A stretch of DNA of 64,000 bases from Axinella damicornis. Its lineage: Eukaryota; Porifera; Demospongiae; Axinellida; Axinellidae. The DNA lies in NCBI GenBank assembly GCA_963931865.1, contig OZ007507.1, forward strand, positions 1,312,913-1,376,912. Direction: 5' to 3'. The translations under genes were made by a program, and so were the position numbers. Under the pieces are notes generated by a model. The model was not told the DNA's origin. It did not search any database and saw only the letters and a list, made by a program, of their open reading frames with translations. Positions 1 through 12,447 of this stretch are shown piece after piece (position 1 is the first letter of the stretch; each line of letters opens with the position of its first letter).

Positions 1-481
1 CGTGTCCCAACAGCTTATACAGCATGCAGGTCAGCGTGGAACTGGAATCCGTACACTGCATGAACTACTACACAGCTCAGTGTAGATGGGGAATATAGCT
101 AGCTAGAAGTTAGATGTTGGACTCAGTGTATGCACCTGCCGGGAATATTAACTGAAGTACCAACACCCAGTAACTATCACACACACAGCTCTCCAACACA
201 GCTACATGTAGGACTTTATATGGGTATGAGGCTATCAGTACCCCCTCTCCCAACCCCGTCCATGGTTTGGTGCTTGGATATAAATAGGTGAACATCAACC
301 CCCACCCTCCACAGGGGCTTATAATACAGACTCACTGACCCTGCCGGACTGGTTCCCTGCGACTCCATCCATAATGTTGAGTGTTTACCAGTTTACCCCC
401 ACGCATCGTGTACCTTGAAGGGGCGGGGCTGTCTCAATCCCAGGAAGTTGATAATGGGCGGAGCATGGCGTAGCTATAGAG
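1..481. other. Upstream intergenic / promoter region of the PARP gene
   Basis: No ORF longer than about 60 codons and no recognisable motif in this stretch. It precedes the first ATG of the PARP-like gene at 482 and presumably holds its promoter and 5' UTR. I see no TATA box at a convincing distance and no repeat. Confidence 0.4.
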
Positions 482-3400
482 ATGGAAATCCCGAGGAAAG
501 GAGAGAAAAGGCCAAGGTTTGTAGAGCGTAGATACAGCTAGTGAGGCCACAAACAAGATCACATGGCTTATGCTTAGCTATATGAAAACCCACCATTTTC
601 AGTGAAACCTCTTCTGGTCACTTCCTTTGCCACAGGCCTGTTGCTGAGACTCCTGAGACCCCAGCACCAGCCAAGAGAAGTAGGGCACAAACGTATGGCG
701 TGAAGGTGAACCACATTAAAAAGTCGCTATCAGAAAAGTGGCTGCGTAGTACCTTCTCCAATTTTGGGGATATCGAGAGTTTGGTGCTTCGTGAGGGTAG
801 CGATGCTGGGAACTATGCCTTTATCAACTACTACTCCGAGTCAGCTGCTAAAGAAGCTGTTCATGAAGTGAATGGGTCTGAGGTGGATGGTGTTCGTTTG
901 CAAGTGAAACTACAGGGGACAGAAAAGCCACAAAAGGGCAACTTGCTTTTCCAACATGATGAAACCAGTTTTGGTCCACCCACTCGTATGAGCATAGTGA
1001 AAGAGGAAAGTTCTGGAACAGCCTGTGCAGAGGGTACCTTGAAGCAGGTGTGCCAGCAAGGTCAAAGTCCGAATCAACAAGCCCAGCACACTTTGAAAGT
1101 GACAAACATTGCAAGGATGACTACTGAAGCTGAACTTCAGAGTAAGTTTGCTTGCTTCAAGGGTTTTGTGGGTTTGAAGCTTGTCAGTGGCTCTCCCAAG
1201 TATGCGTGGGTGAACTACACAGACCTCGATGGGGCGAGAGCAGCCCAGCATGAACTAGACAACAAAGAGCTAGGCGGGTGTAAGATCAGGGTACGCATGA
1301 AAGGTGAATCCATTGCTATTCCACAGGTAGGCATCCCGAGTAGTCAAGCTGCTACTAGCTCCATCAGCCGGGAAATAAACACTCCCCCTAAACATTCCCC
1401 GAAACTTTCCTTTGCACTTTTGGATGTGCTACCCACCCCTCCTTCTACTAGTCACGATCAGCCAAAAGCTAAGCCTTCTATTTTTGCATCCCGCCCACCT
1501 GGAATTGCAATACACACCACTCTACCAAAGCAAGCAGAAAGCACCTTTAGTTTACAGCACCTAGGTGAGCCTGGTGACAAGCATTCTCAGTTGAAAGCTC
1601 CCACAGCTGTTGTTAAGAAACCGTCTGGGCAGACTACCCTCAGGGTACCTGCCGACCACCCCAAACCTCTTGCTCAAGGTCCTACTAATGCACTAGTGAA
1701 ACAAGCAACAGAAGAAAAGGACCCAGCAGTGAAACAGCCAAAGACTACTGTTCACGAGAACCCATTCATCCATGCCTCTCCCAAACCTATATCCTCATAC
1801 AGGACAGAAGCTTCTCCAGCAAGAAACGACAAACTGGATCCATGTAGCCGCATTGCAGCTACAAATCTAACGAGTGAGTCTCAAAGCGCTATACCAAAGG
1901 ACCAAAACCAATTCACCCAGACCCTTCCTGAGCACGCTTCCTCACTCAAATTGAAAGCCGCAGTACCCGCAGCTAGTTTGTCAACAAGACCTGTTTCTCA
2001 GCTGCAGGCAGTTGCAATACCTGGGAATCCATTCCTTCAGGCCCACAGTTCTTTTGAACTGGAGGAAACTCAGCCAGTAACGTCAGGCAAAGGAGGGTGG
2101 AAACAACGTCCTGCGAAAAGTACCCTTCACAAGTCTGTAAAACTACCTAATGCCTTGGTCATGAGGATTCTGACCTCCCATCCCAAATTCAAATCAGAAG
2201 TTGACAAGATCTCTAAAGCTTGTAGTGTGTCACTGGAGATGATTGAAAGTGACTGCACCACAAAAATTTCAGGCAATGCAGTGAATGTGAAACAAGCAGA
2301 GAGGGAAATTTCCACTCTTGCTTCCCAAGCACATCAAAACATCACAAAACAATCATTCACACTCCAATGCATGCATGTACCTTTGTTTGCTACTCCAAAG
2401 ACCGTTGCTGAAACCCGAGCCATTGAACAGAAGCACTGTGTTCAGCTCAGCGTAGTCCCTCAGTCTGGTACTCCCGTATCCATTGAGCACTTTTCAACGT
2501 CCATTAAGTCTGCAGAATCTGATGCTCCCCTGCAGATCACCAATCTGTCTGAATTTGTCAGTACAAGCCGCGAGTACATTTGGTATGCAGACAATGATTG
2601 TGCAGAGCCACAACCTTTGTGTCCAAGCCTTAGCAATCTCCTCAACACCCGGTATTCCCCTTCAGACCTGAAGAGCTGTGAATTCTCACATGAGGGCCAA
2701 CAGTATGTAGCTGACTTCTCAGCTATGCTATTGATGGAGAAATCCACTGGAGTTGAGAGGGCGATTCACAAGCAACCTCCGGAGTGGTACTTCTACAAAA
2801 GTGAAGAATTTGGGTACGTTCCTCATGAGAATATGGAGTGTAAAGCAATTGAGGATATGCTTCAACATGGTGGTTCAACCATTCTTGAAGTGGAAGGGAG
2901 GCAGTACTCTATCGATCTCGACAACATGGTCCAAATTGACCTGCAAACAGGCAGCAAACTTTTACTCAACAGGAAGCCACCCGTCAACAGAACCACATGT
3001 TCTAAGGAGCATAACGTTACTCTCTGGGTGCGAGGGTTAGGGGAAAGTCTTACACCTGCCATTGCTGACCTGAAAGCCATGCTTGACTCCAGGACGACTT
3101 CAGTGTCCTACGACCTGGAGTTCCCATCTATTGAGACCCATGCACTGGCTCTTCAGCACCTGCTGCTCAATACCGCAAGGCAGTACTTTGTGCAAGCTGA
3201 GATAGTCCATGAGGGAGGTTCTCCGAAGATCCAAATGCATGGTTTTAGTGAATACATGGAGAAAGTATGGTTGTGTGTTATGAAGCAATCACTTCGTTTC
3301 CAGAGAAAAATGCTCAAATTTCAGCAGGTTCCAAATGTTCCAGTTGAATGGGAATTGCAGGATTCTCCAAGTGAACTGAAACCAGTGCCAGAAGGAAGTA

Positions 3401-3930
3401 GGGAATGGAATGGTGTTCAGGATCTGTTGAGAAAGAGCTTGGCAGCTGCTCAACTCAAGAAACTGGAACGGATACAAAACATTCCTCTTTGGGAGAAGTA
3501 TGCCTTCTTCAAACAACAGATGCACCGGAGGAATAATGGAGAAACCAATGAACTGCTTCTTTTTCATGGCACTCGCCAGACATCCCCTAATGAAATCATC
3601 GAATCCGAGAAAGGGTTCGACTTTCGCTTTGGTGGCAATTGTATGTGGGGCGCAGCTGCTTACTTTGCAGTGAACGCAAGTTACTCTGATAGGTACGCCC
3701 ATCAAACCAAGGGACCTTTTGTCTACAAGCAGTTTCTGCTGGCTCGAGTTCTGACCGGCCACAGTAAGGCGCTACAACCAAATACTAGCTTAAGAAAACC
3801 GCCGCCAAAGGAGGACGAAAGTGGAGATTACGATACCGTTAATGGACACACAGGTGGATCGCAAGTCTACATGGTGTACGATCACGAAAAAGCATATCCT
3901 GCGTACCTGATCACATATTTAACCAATTGA
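482..3930 (+). CDS. RRM-KH-WWE mono-ADP-ribosyltransferase (PARP10/PARP14-like)
   Basis: Predicted to transfer ADP-ribose from NAD+ to proteins or nucleic acid. Exons 482-516 and 636-3930; intron 517-635 has GT...CACAG ends and the split AG|G codon keeps frame, giving 1109 residues. The start ATG at 482 is followed by a basic stretch (KGEKRPR). Domains by eye: RRM1 about 32-106, RRM2 about 163-235, a long Ser/Pro/Lys-rich linker, a KH-like segment about 511-590, two WWE domains about 655-805 (EYIWYADND, PEWYFYKSE), a second KH-like segment, then the PARP catalytic domain about 911-1109. Catalytic triad is H989 (FHGT), Y1021 (AYFAVNASYS) and V1089 (QVYMVYD) in place of the polymer-forming glutamate, so H-Y-V predicts mono-ADP-ribosylation. 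It lacks the macrodomains of PARP14. Genes of this type are often linked to antiviral defence; that role here is inference. Confidence 0.92.
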
Positions 3931-4310
3931 CTTCACGTTTTGTTTAGGCATCATGAACAGTGTTAGTTTATACGTGCCCCATCAACAGATTGATTTAGCC
4001 TGAAATGATGTACAGATGTAACTTGGAAAAAGCTTATAATGACTGGTGCACTGGAACATCGATCATTCCATATGTTCTAGGGCTGCTGGACCAGTATCCT
4101 TGCATGCATGGATATCACATGATGCCTGAGTGCCGTGGCCATACTCTTTTGTATAATTCTAGCATTAATAGCTAGGGTTCATGCAGAGTACATGACAATT
4201 GTATAGTTTAGTTTTAGGTAGAGATCCCATTATAAGGCTCGTTGGCCATGGTGTCATGCAATCTATCTAGAAATAATTACAAAAGCAGACATCGACGACT
4301 ATAAGTGTTA

Positions 4311-4316
4311 ATTAAA
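4311..4316 (+). terminator. Possible poly(A) signal ATTAAA of the PARP gene
   Basis: The variant hexamer ATTAAA lies about 380 bases after the stop codon in an AT-rich stretch. I found no AATAAA closer to the gene. Weak support. Confidence 0.3.
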
Positions 4317-4890
4317 CAATTTCATATTTCTTACAAATTACATAGAAATTCAACAATTTTTCGCATAATTTTCATCCTGCTGCTGCAAACACTTATATAA
4401 TTAATTACACTGCACAACTTCTTTATTATAGCAGTTATTAAACACTGTAATGCCAGTCAGAAGTTGCACTCCTACGTATAACATTGAATGAAGCATGTTA
4501 TGCAATAATGATGAACAGGAAAAGTGGAGCTGGTTTACTGTCAGATGTAAAAACTGCAGGTGAAGAAATGGAAAATCGATCAGGATCAAGCATTTGTAAC
4601 GACAAACCACAAACCACAGGGAAGAGTCTGGCATCCTTTCTTAGAGTCAGGGGACAATGCATTTACCTCAGAGTTAAACTCATGTCATTATACTAGAATG
4701 ATGTACTGACTTGACGTTACATCACACTCTCAAATACCAGAGAGAGCAGCCGCTCATGAGGAAAACGAGAGAATCAGAGGAGGTTGGCCACCGCATACGT
4801 CACGTTGACTTTCTGTCATGTGACAAGCGGACGGTTATTAAAAGTTATTGCAAATAGCCCTACGAATAGAAGACCGCTTCTGGGGCTGCT

Positions 4891-5076
4891 ATGGAGTGTT
4901 CCCAGTTGGCAATCGTTGAACGCGCTTTGCAAATCGACGAGACAGCACTGAACCTCCACTCGAGTCTCACGGGCCAGATGTTTGCGGTGTGCGTGGGGAC
5001 CATCTGGCCCGGGAGACAACTTCCACTCATTTCTGCCATGTCGCAGCTGAATCTTGAAGGGCTCAGCCTTTTATAA
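4891..5076 (+). CDS. Small ORF of unknown function (61 codons)
   Basis: An ATG-initiated ORF beginning MECSQLAIVERALQ and ending EGLSLL in the gap between two convergent genes. Composition looks protein-like but I recognise no domain, signal peptide or membrane segment, and a reading of similar length exists on the other strand. It may be chance. Confidence 0.2.
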   Translation: MECSQLAIVERALQIDETALNLHSSLTGQMFAVCVGTIWPGRQLPLISAMSQLNLEGLSLL

Positions 5077-5574
5077 TGACAACAGATACCCACGCTTCCC
5101 TGTGAGTCGATATTCAGGTGATTGCGTCGGGGCTTGATGGTGGAAACTGTCAAAACATTGTCTATGGAGTACTGCACTTATGATCTGTTACATAATTGGG
5201 ATTACACGTGACTTTGATGAGACCTGATTAGCAAAGGTCAACCTTGGCCATCCTCCTCCTGGGGCCATCCTCCTGAGAATGGTCCCAGAGTGCCCGCTAT
5301 TGTTTCATTGTGTAGTGCACGTAAACGTTAGCATGCTCACAGCAGTAGCATGAAATCCAAATCAAGCCTTAGGCCTTAGGGATTGTAAATGGGGAGCATT
5401 AGAAAAAACACGATATTATGACATTATAGGGCCTAGGAGTCAGATCATGTGACACACAAAGTACACATTCACACACACACCACTCTCACACATCATCATC
5501 TCACCATGGCTAGCATGCATCACTTGAGCTGCACAAAGTCTCTCTCGTGTTGGCTATCGTTACTACGGCTACCA

Positions 5575-6043
5575 TCAAACAGTGATCTCTGTCATTACTA
5601 CGGCTCCGGCATCATGGAGGTTAGTGGTTGCTAAGGATGGTGGAACGGACTCGGTACCAGATGCGTCCCCCGCTGAATTCATCCCATTGGGTAATCTCTG
5701 GGAGGGCTGTATTTGCGCCGTCGAATTATTATTTCCATTCAGTGCTTGTGGTAGCTGGTAGGAGGAAAAAGCACATTTAATGCATCCCTCTGGGTTAACG
5801 ATCCTGACACACCCACACCCCCCACCATCCTTACCTGCCCTGATCTCTGTAGGGATGCAGTAGCGGTGTCTAGCTCCTCATACACTGGCATACAACGGAG
5901 ATCGTTCTGCCGAGGGCGGTAGTGTTGTGAGCCATGGGGGGACTGGGGAGACTGGGATGACTGGGAGGTTAGTCGCCGTCTTGAATCTTGTAGTGGGAAG
6001 TATGCCTTCATCTTATAGTGCATGTACCTGTGTGTGTGTGAGG

Positions 6044-6091
<48 letters not shown>

Positions 6092-9000
6092 ATGTGTGTG
6101 TGTTGTGTGTGTGTGTGTTGTGTGTGTGCGTGTGAGGATGTGTGTGTGTTGTGTGTGTGTGAGGGTGTGTGTGTGTGTGTGTGTGTGAGGATGTGTGTGT
6201 GTTGTGTGTGTGTGTGTTGTGTGTGTGTGTGTTGTGTGTGTGTGTGTTGTGTGTGTGTGCGTGTGAGGATGTGTGTGTGTTGTGTGTGTGTGTGAGGATG
6301 TGTGTGTGTTGTGTGTGTGTGTGTTATGTGTGTGTGTGTGTGTGTGCGTGTGAGGATGTGTGCGTGTGAGGATGTGTGTGTTGTGTGTGTGTGTGTGCAT
6401 GTGTGTTTTGTTTGTGTATGGAACATCCATTCTTGCAGCTCCAGGTTTACTTAAGCCCAAAATGATCATGGGGGTTGTCTCAATTAGGTAGAGCCAAGTA
6501 GGCACAGGCATCTAAGACCACACATGACCTCACCTTGGTTTCTTGGGACCACAGACCACTGATGCACAGTTCTTTACACATCCTTGGTTGAATGGATTGT
6601 GTCCCCCTCTGAATTTCCCTGTCACCTAGGCAACAGCAAAACCAACCTCAGTAACATGGTTACACCCCCACGTTTCATACTCAGGGCTGGTTGGTATGCT
6701 ATGTTGGGGGGACACTGTGCACAGTCGTGTTAAACTTGAAGGTTGATACACTGTACACAAACGTGCCATCATGGCTACTGAGTTCCACCCTGAGAAAGTC
6801 TATCAAAGCAACAGTGCCTCATTTTAATACCACCCAACAACAACAGAGGGAGGGAGGGAGGGAGGGAGGGAGGGGGAGGGAGGGGGAAGGGAAGAGAGAG
6901 TGAGGGAGGAGAGGGAAGGCGGAGGAGCATAATTTCGGAGGGCACACCTGTTGCTGGGTGAACGTTTGAGAGGCATGCAGTTGCTGTAGCAAGGCCTCCT
7001 CCCTAGGGTACACCCGGCCAAATCATTAGGGAAGCATGATAACAAGGGCGGCATAACAGATCTACATACCAGCTGTCTACATACCGTCTTCCTTTGAGGG
7101 ACAATTTCATAAGCCTGCAACCACTTACATGAGGAATGCACATCACCAGAGCAAAGTGTTTCACACACATTCCTCACGCCCACAGCTCACATGCCTAGCA
7201 GTATAGTGTTACAGTCACAGGCTGGGGGGTAATCCCACGTGCTGCTGAGGCATAAGTTACTCACTGCCAGGCCTTCTCCAGTTTGTGCTCACAAGAGTGG
7301 CGAAAACAGGGAAGGCCTGGGAGCATTCATCACGTGAATGATGTCCAGCAGCGGTTGCACTGCACCCTAAATGCAGGCAGTTGTACAATCTGCTATCCGC
7401 AGACTATACCACTTCTGTATACTACATGTTGCAATGACCATCTGGGTTGGGGCCTGTAAACAAAGCTTGCATGTACCATAGGCGGCAGAACAGGTCCGGC
7501 AGACCCGGCAACTGCTGGACCTGTATAGTGCTACCATCTCAGATGTCCCCCTCCCCCCACAAGGGCACGCCAGTGTACTAGCTAACGTTGCCGAGATCAA
7601 GCCAAAGACAGACGGACAGACACTCACGTGTTCATTGGTCGTTCTCCCCATACACACGAGCCCGATATGGAACCCGGCCAGTCCAACTACCGGGATAAAG
7701 ACACACACACCCACAAACAGCAAAACAAACCTACGGCTGAGTCAAGGAAACAGAACACACACACACTCCCAAGAAGGGGGTAGGGAACAGGTGTCATGCT
7801 CTCCGTATAAAACCGATGGCCATCAACAACAGCCAACACCTGGCTACCACTGAAACACCTGGTTACCATGGTTATCATTCAACCGCTTATGCTGTACATG
7901 TAAGTGTCTTCTGAAAAGGTGAGTTGTCCTTGCTACTGGAGGTGCAGTTGCCGCTGGTAATCACTAATACAGGGTGTACGAATACGTAACTAGCAATGTA
8001 CATGCACTTCCTGTCTCATTGGCCCCAAGCCTTGTTCCTGCAGCTGATTGCTTGTTTCACTTCCTGTCTCGGTACAGAATACAGGCCTCTGATCACATTC
8101 AACCCCTAGTCTGGTTCCTGTCCCCGAATGCTTGCTTCACTGCCTGTCTCAATTCTGAATATTGGCCTCTGATTCTTAATCAATCCTGTCCCCAATTGTT
8201 CATAAAGCTGGTCATCAACTGGTCAACCACTGCAGACCAGTAGGGGCTGAACCCTAGCCTGGTAGCTTGGGTGTGCAGACCAGTAGGGGCTGAACCCTGC
8301 CCTGGTAGCTTGGGTGTGCAGACCAGTAGAGGCTGAACCCTAGCCTGGTAGCTTGGGTGTGCAGACCAGTAGGGGCTGAACCCTAGCCTGGTAGCTTGGG
8401 TGTGCAGACCAGTAGAGGCTGAACCCTAGCCTGGTAGCTTGGGTGTGCAGACCAGTAGGGGCTGAACCCTGCCCTGGTAGCTTGGGTGTGCTGGTGGAAC
8501 AAAACAACACAAGAACTGCTTCTCTAAAGATTATGATGGGGGATACTCAACAGCCACTTGGTACAGCTCTGTACTGTGTAGAAGGATTGAGAGGATGGCC
8601 CACACGAATCCACTCAGGATGAAGACAGTGAGAGAGGTGATAAAGAAGAAGAAGTACTTGTAGTTTCTCCGGCCAACACAGTTGTCCACCCAGGGACAGT
8701 GGTGGTCAAATTGCTGTGAGAGTAGTGTGTGTGTTGTGCAATGTATGAAGTGTGTGTGCGTAATGTGCGTGTGGTATGTGCGATGCATGTCAAAAGAGCA
8801 AAACTATGCATGACCTCATCAAAGGAAATTCCTCACAGTGGTCGTATGTTAGTGTATACATGTAGCAAGCTCTTGAGCGTGCAAACATGATTGGCTAGAA
8901 AGCCAGTGTAAGTCATGTGACTACATGCAAAGGACGGGAAGCAGTATGTCAGCGGTCATGTGACACGGCTACAGCTAAGGTATGAGACTGATGCTGCCAA

Positions 9001-9882
9001 TCGTGTACAGGATGCTGTTGAACATGAGGTCACCATTCCACGCACAAAATTCTAGCACACAAGGTCTTCATCACAAGATCGTATGCACACAAGGTCTTCT
9101 TTACATTGAGGTGCTACTCTTGTCCATCTGCAACTGTACCCGGCTGACTACCACATTCCAAGGTCCGAGTCACGTCCATCAAAGGATGGAGACTGGAGGC
9201 TTTGTCGAGCGTTCATAGTATAGGCCGCATAAAATATGCTCATTAGTCGAGATGCTAGGCTTGGGCAAAATACATTATTGAATTTAGCCTCTGTTACTGA
9301 TGATGTTACTGAAATAAACCAGTCTCTCCTGCCTATGCCATACGACCACGGACATGAATTACAATGCATAGACACATTGAAGTCTGGACCGGACTCTACC
9401 AGGTGCATGAATTTTTGTATGACAAAATCAAACAAACCCGAATGAATCCCCCACACACATTACACACAAGCACACATAACAAGCATTTACACACACACGT
9501 AACACAGTTACACACACACGTAACAACACACAATTACACACACATGTAACACAGTTACACACTGTTACACACACCGTTACGCACACATAACGCAGCAAAG
9601 ACAGTTACACATGGAAGCCGACAGACCAATCTACCCAGAAGAGATCCCTCTCGGGCTTGGTGTACACATTAGTGTGCATCCAACCATCTTTGAAGGCCAT
9701 CAAATGCAACGATCCATGCGCACCACAGCACAGCCTTTGCTGAATACGGACTAACACAAGGACAATACCTAGCAGGTAGTGACTTGCTGAGATGACCAAA
9801 TACGGCACATGTATATCAAGGCTTGGCACTGAGCCTAAGTACTGTACTGTACACAACCATTACTCACACACACACACACACA

Positions 9883-9927
<45 letters not shown>

Positions 9928-12408
9928 CTCCACACAGTTGTCACATATGCTGCAATGAGAACAACGAGGGGGACGATAGAACCTGCACGTGTCACACCAC
10001 TTCATTTTGAGTTGGATCCCGTTGACCTCAATGACTTTGTAGAGTGGCTGTCGGAAGTCATCCTCCTCATCCGTTTGTTCTGTGAGAGGAGGGAGGAAAA
10101 CATGTGAAATGAGGAAGGGGGAGGGGGGGGGGGGGGGGGATGGAAGGAGGGGGGAGGGGGGGGATGGAAGGAGGGGGGAGGGGGGGGATGGAAGGAGGGG
10201 GGAGGGGGGGGATGGAAGGAGGGGGGAGGGGGGGGATGGAAGGAGGGGGGAGGGGGGGGATGGAAGGAGGGGGGAGGGGGGGGATGGAAGGAGGGGGGAG
10301 GGGGATGGAAGGAGGGGAGAGGGAAGGAGGGGGAGAGAAGGAGGGGAAGAGGAGGGGGAGAGGGAGAGGGAAGGAGGGGAAGAGGGGGATGGAGAGGGGA
10401 GAGGAGAAACTGCTCTGGTTGCTTGCTTCCAGAAAACTGACTACGACTAGTCAACTCCATTGTATACATGCTGTACAGCACCTTCCAATCCCAGTCTGGG
10501 AACGAGACCAACACTGAGCTTCATTCCCACACCAGCCAGGGAGGTGTCCACCGGACAACATGTGCCACAATAATTTCTTGCAAAACAATGTTTGTATGAA
10601 GAATAGAGGTGGCGGCAGTGGGGGGGGGGGGGGGAGAACTGAAGCAATATGAACCTCTCGTGTGCTTCAACTGTGATATCACACTGTACCTAGTGCCATC
10701 CATTATCACTATGGGCTATAGTGCTAAATAGTTGCAGCTAATGGAGTCACACCAACAGAGTACCAATGATAATCTCTGCCAAGACCACGGGTACCATGGC
10801 GCCATCCACTGGGACAATCGTGCTACCATTTACCTCTTGGATAGATGCCAGGATCGACAAACGAGGCCAGGAAGAAGGTCACCACTACAAACAAATAGAG
10901 CAGCCCCATGTACACGGTCGCAGCAATGGGGATGGCGATCAGGGCGGGGTTGGAGTTAGCCGCGGTTTCGTTGAGGTCGGGGATGTATGCCTCAAATAGG
11001 TTCCGAATCCTGTGTGTAAAAGTGAGGGAGCATTGTGAGTGAGTATCGTGTGAGGCGGGAGCTACATTAGTGTAAGGTTGTGAGGGTGTATACCTGTCAC
11101 AGGGTGCACATGTACTGTAGGTGGTGCAAGGTTGTGAGGGTGTATACCTGTCACAGGGTGCACATGTACTGTAGGTGGTGCAAGGTTGTGAGGGTGTATA
11201 CCTGTCACAGGGTGCACATGTACTGTAGGTGGTGCAAGGTTGTGAGGGTGTATACCTGTCACAGGGTGCACATGTACTGTAGGTGGTGCAAGGTTGTGAG
11301 GGTGTATACCTGTCACAGGGTGCACATGTACTGTAGGTGGTGCAAGGTTGTGAGGGTGTATACCTGTCACAGGGTGTACATGTACTGTAGGTGGTGCAAT
11401 GCTGCTACATGTCGAATGTACACAGAAGCAACACTATCCACCATCTGTGGTAACAGCTACCAGTCTTTGATCACTTGCAGTATGCAAATGCAGCTACGGA
11501 GGAGGAAGGCCCGGGAGATTGGTCACGCACGGTGACGTCAGTAGGCACACAGGGATGGCAGATGTCTTGTGTCAGTCTATGCACGGTGTCGTGAATAACG
11601 ACTGGTGCCGATGCTGCCCTGAGAACGCTCTAGCCTCCAGCCCTCGGACTGACATTACAGAAATGGCTTTGAGCTTCTTCATCAGCCACCACCCTCTGTC
11701 TACTTTATGTCACTATGCATGACCAATCTCCCAGGCCTCCCCCTCCGTATTTGCATACTTAAGCAATCAAAGATCAGAGGTGGGAATGGCCTGGGAAGGG
11801 GACATAATATAGCAGAACCTCTACGTACCACTATGTACTGTGGGCTGGGTGGGCGACACATTATAGCAGAACCTCTACATACCTCAATGTACTGTGGGCT
11901 GGGTGGGGGGGACACAAGCAGTTGCTATGGCTATAGGGCCATGTGCATGCAAGACACGATAGGCTTCTATTTCTCATTCTGAGGCTTCAGCAGTGGGATA
12001 TGTTTGAGAGGTGACATGATCACAGATTTATACAGTACTTACAGGCTCGTGTGCTCAGGGATCAGCCCTTTGCATACATGAACCTAGCTACAATGAGAGT
12101 AAACAGCGATTGCACCAACTTGGAAAAAACACTGAGTGTTCTCCCCTCTCCCCTACCCACATTGCCACACTAATACACTGGTCTCACTATCCAACCCCCA
12201 AAATGTGGAAGGAGAGTCTGGCCAATATGCTGGAGAGGAAGTGCCATGTGTGGAATTCATAGTGTCCGTGGTAATCATGGCGTATCAGCGTTTCATTTGG
12301 GGGGGGGGGGAAGGGCAGCATTCGCTTCCCTTTGAATCCTTGCTGCCCCCCCCCCCCCCCCCCCCTGAAAATTACCCAAGAAGTATTATGCATGAAAGGA
12401 GCACCTCA

Positions 12409-12447
<39 letters not shown>

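Larger units (their letters stand above)
3931..5574. other. Non-coding interval between the PARP and ZDHHC genes
   Basis: 3' flank shared by two convergent genes. Apart from a possible 61-codon ORF at 4891-5076 I see nothing coding and no tandem repeat until the ZDHHC stop codon at 5575. Confidence 0.5.

Noticed and set aside
700..702. GTG at 700 as the start of the PARP-like protein
   Set aside because: The frame is open further upstream to a splice acceptor at 635, and a short first exon with ATG at 482 joins in phase.
5878..5986. Alternative ZDHHC terminal exon reading [16 protein letters not shown] to a TGA at 5878
   Set aside because: It is in phase from the acceptor at 5987, but the frame from 5979 continues through a good GTAAGG donor into another in-phase exon with a clean stop; kept only as an alternative.
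6008..6511. THTHTH / CVCVCV ORFs, here and at 38500-38970, 39980-40195, 42006-42332 and 62929-63581
   Set aside because: Simple CA/TG repeats.
8232..8489. Regular repeats that could suggest a CRISPR array (also 11074-11397, 22327-22540)
   Set aside because: Units are directly adjacent with no variable spacers, and the genome is eukaryotic.
10002..10517. Pro/His- and Gly/Arg-rich ORFs
   Set aside because: Generated by the 24-base purine array; only the ZDHHC exon at 9928-10079 is coding here, in another frame.
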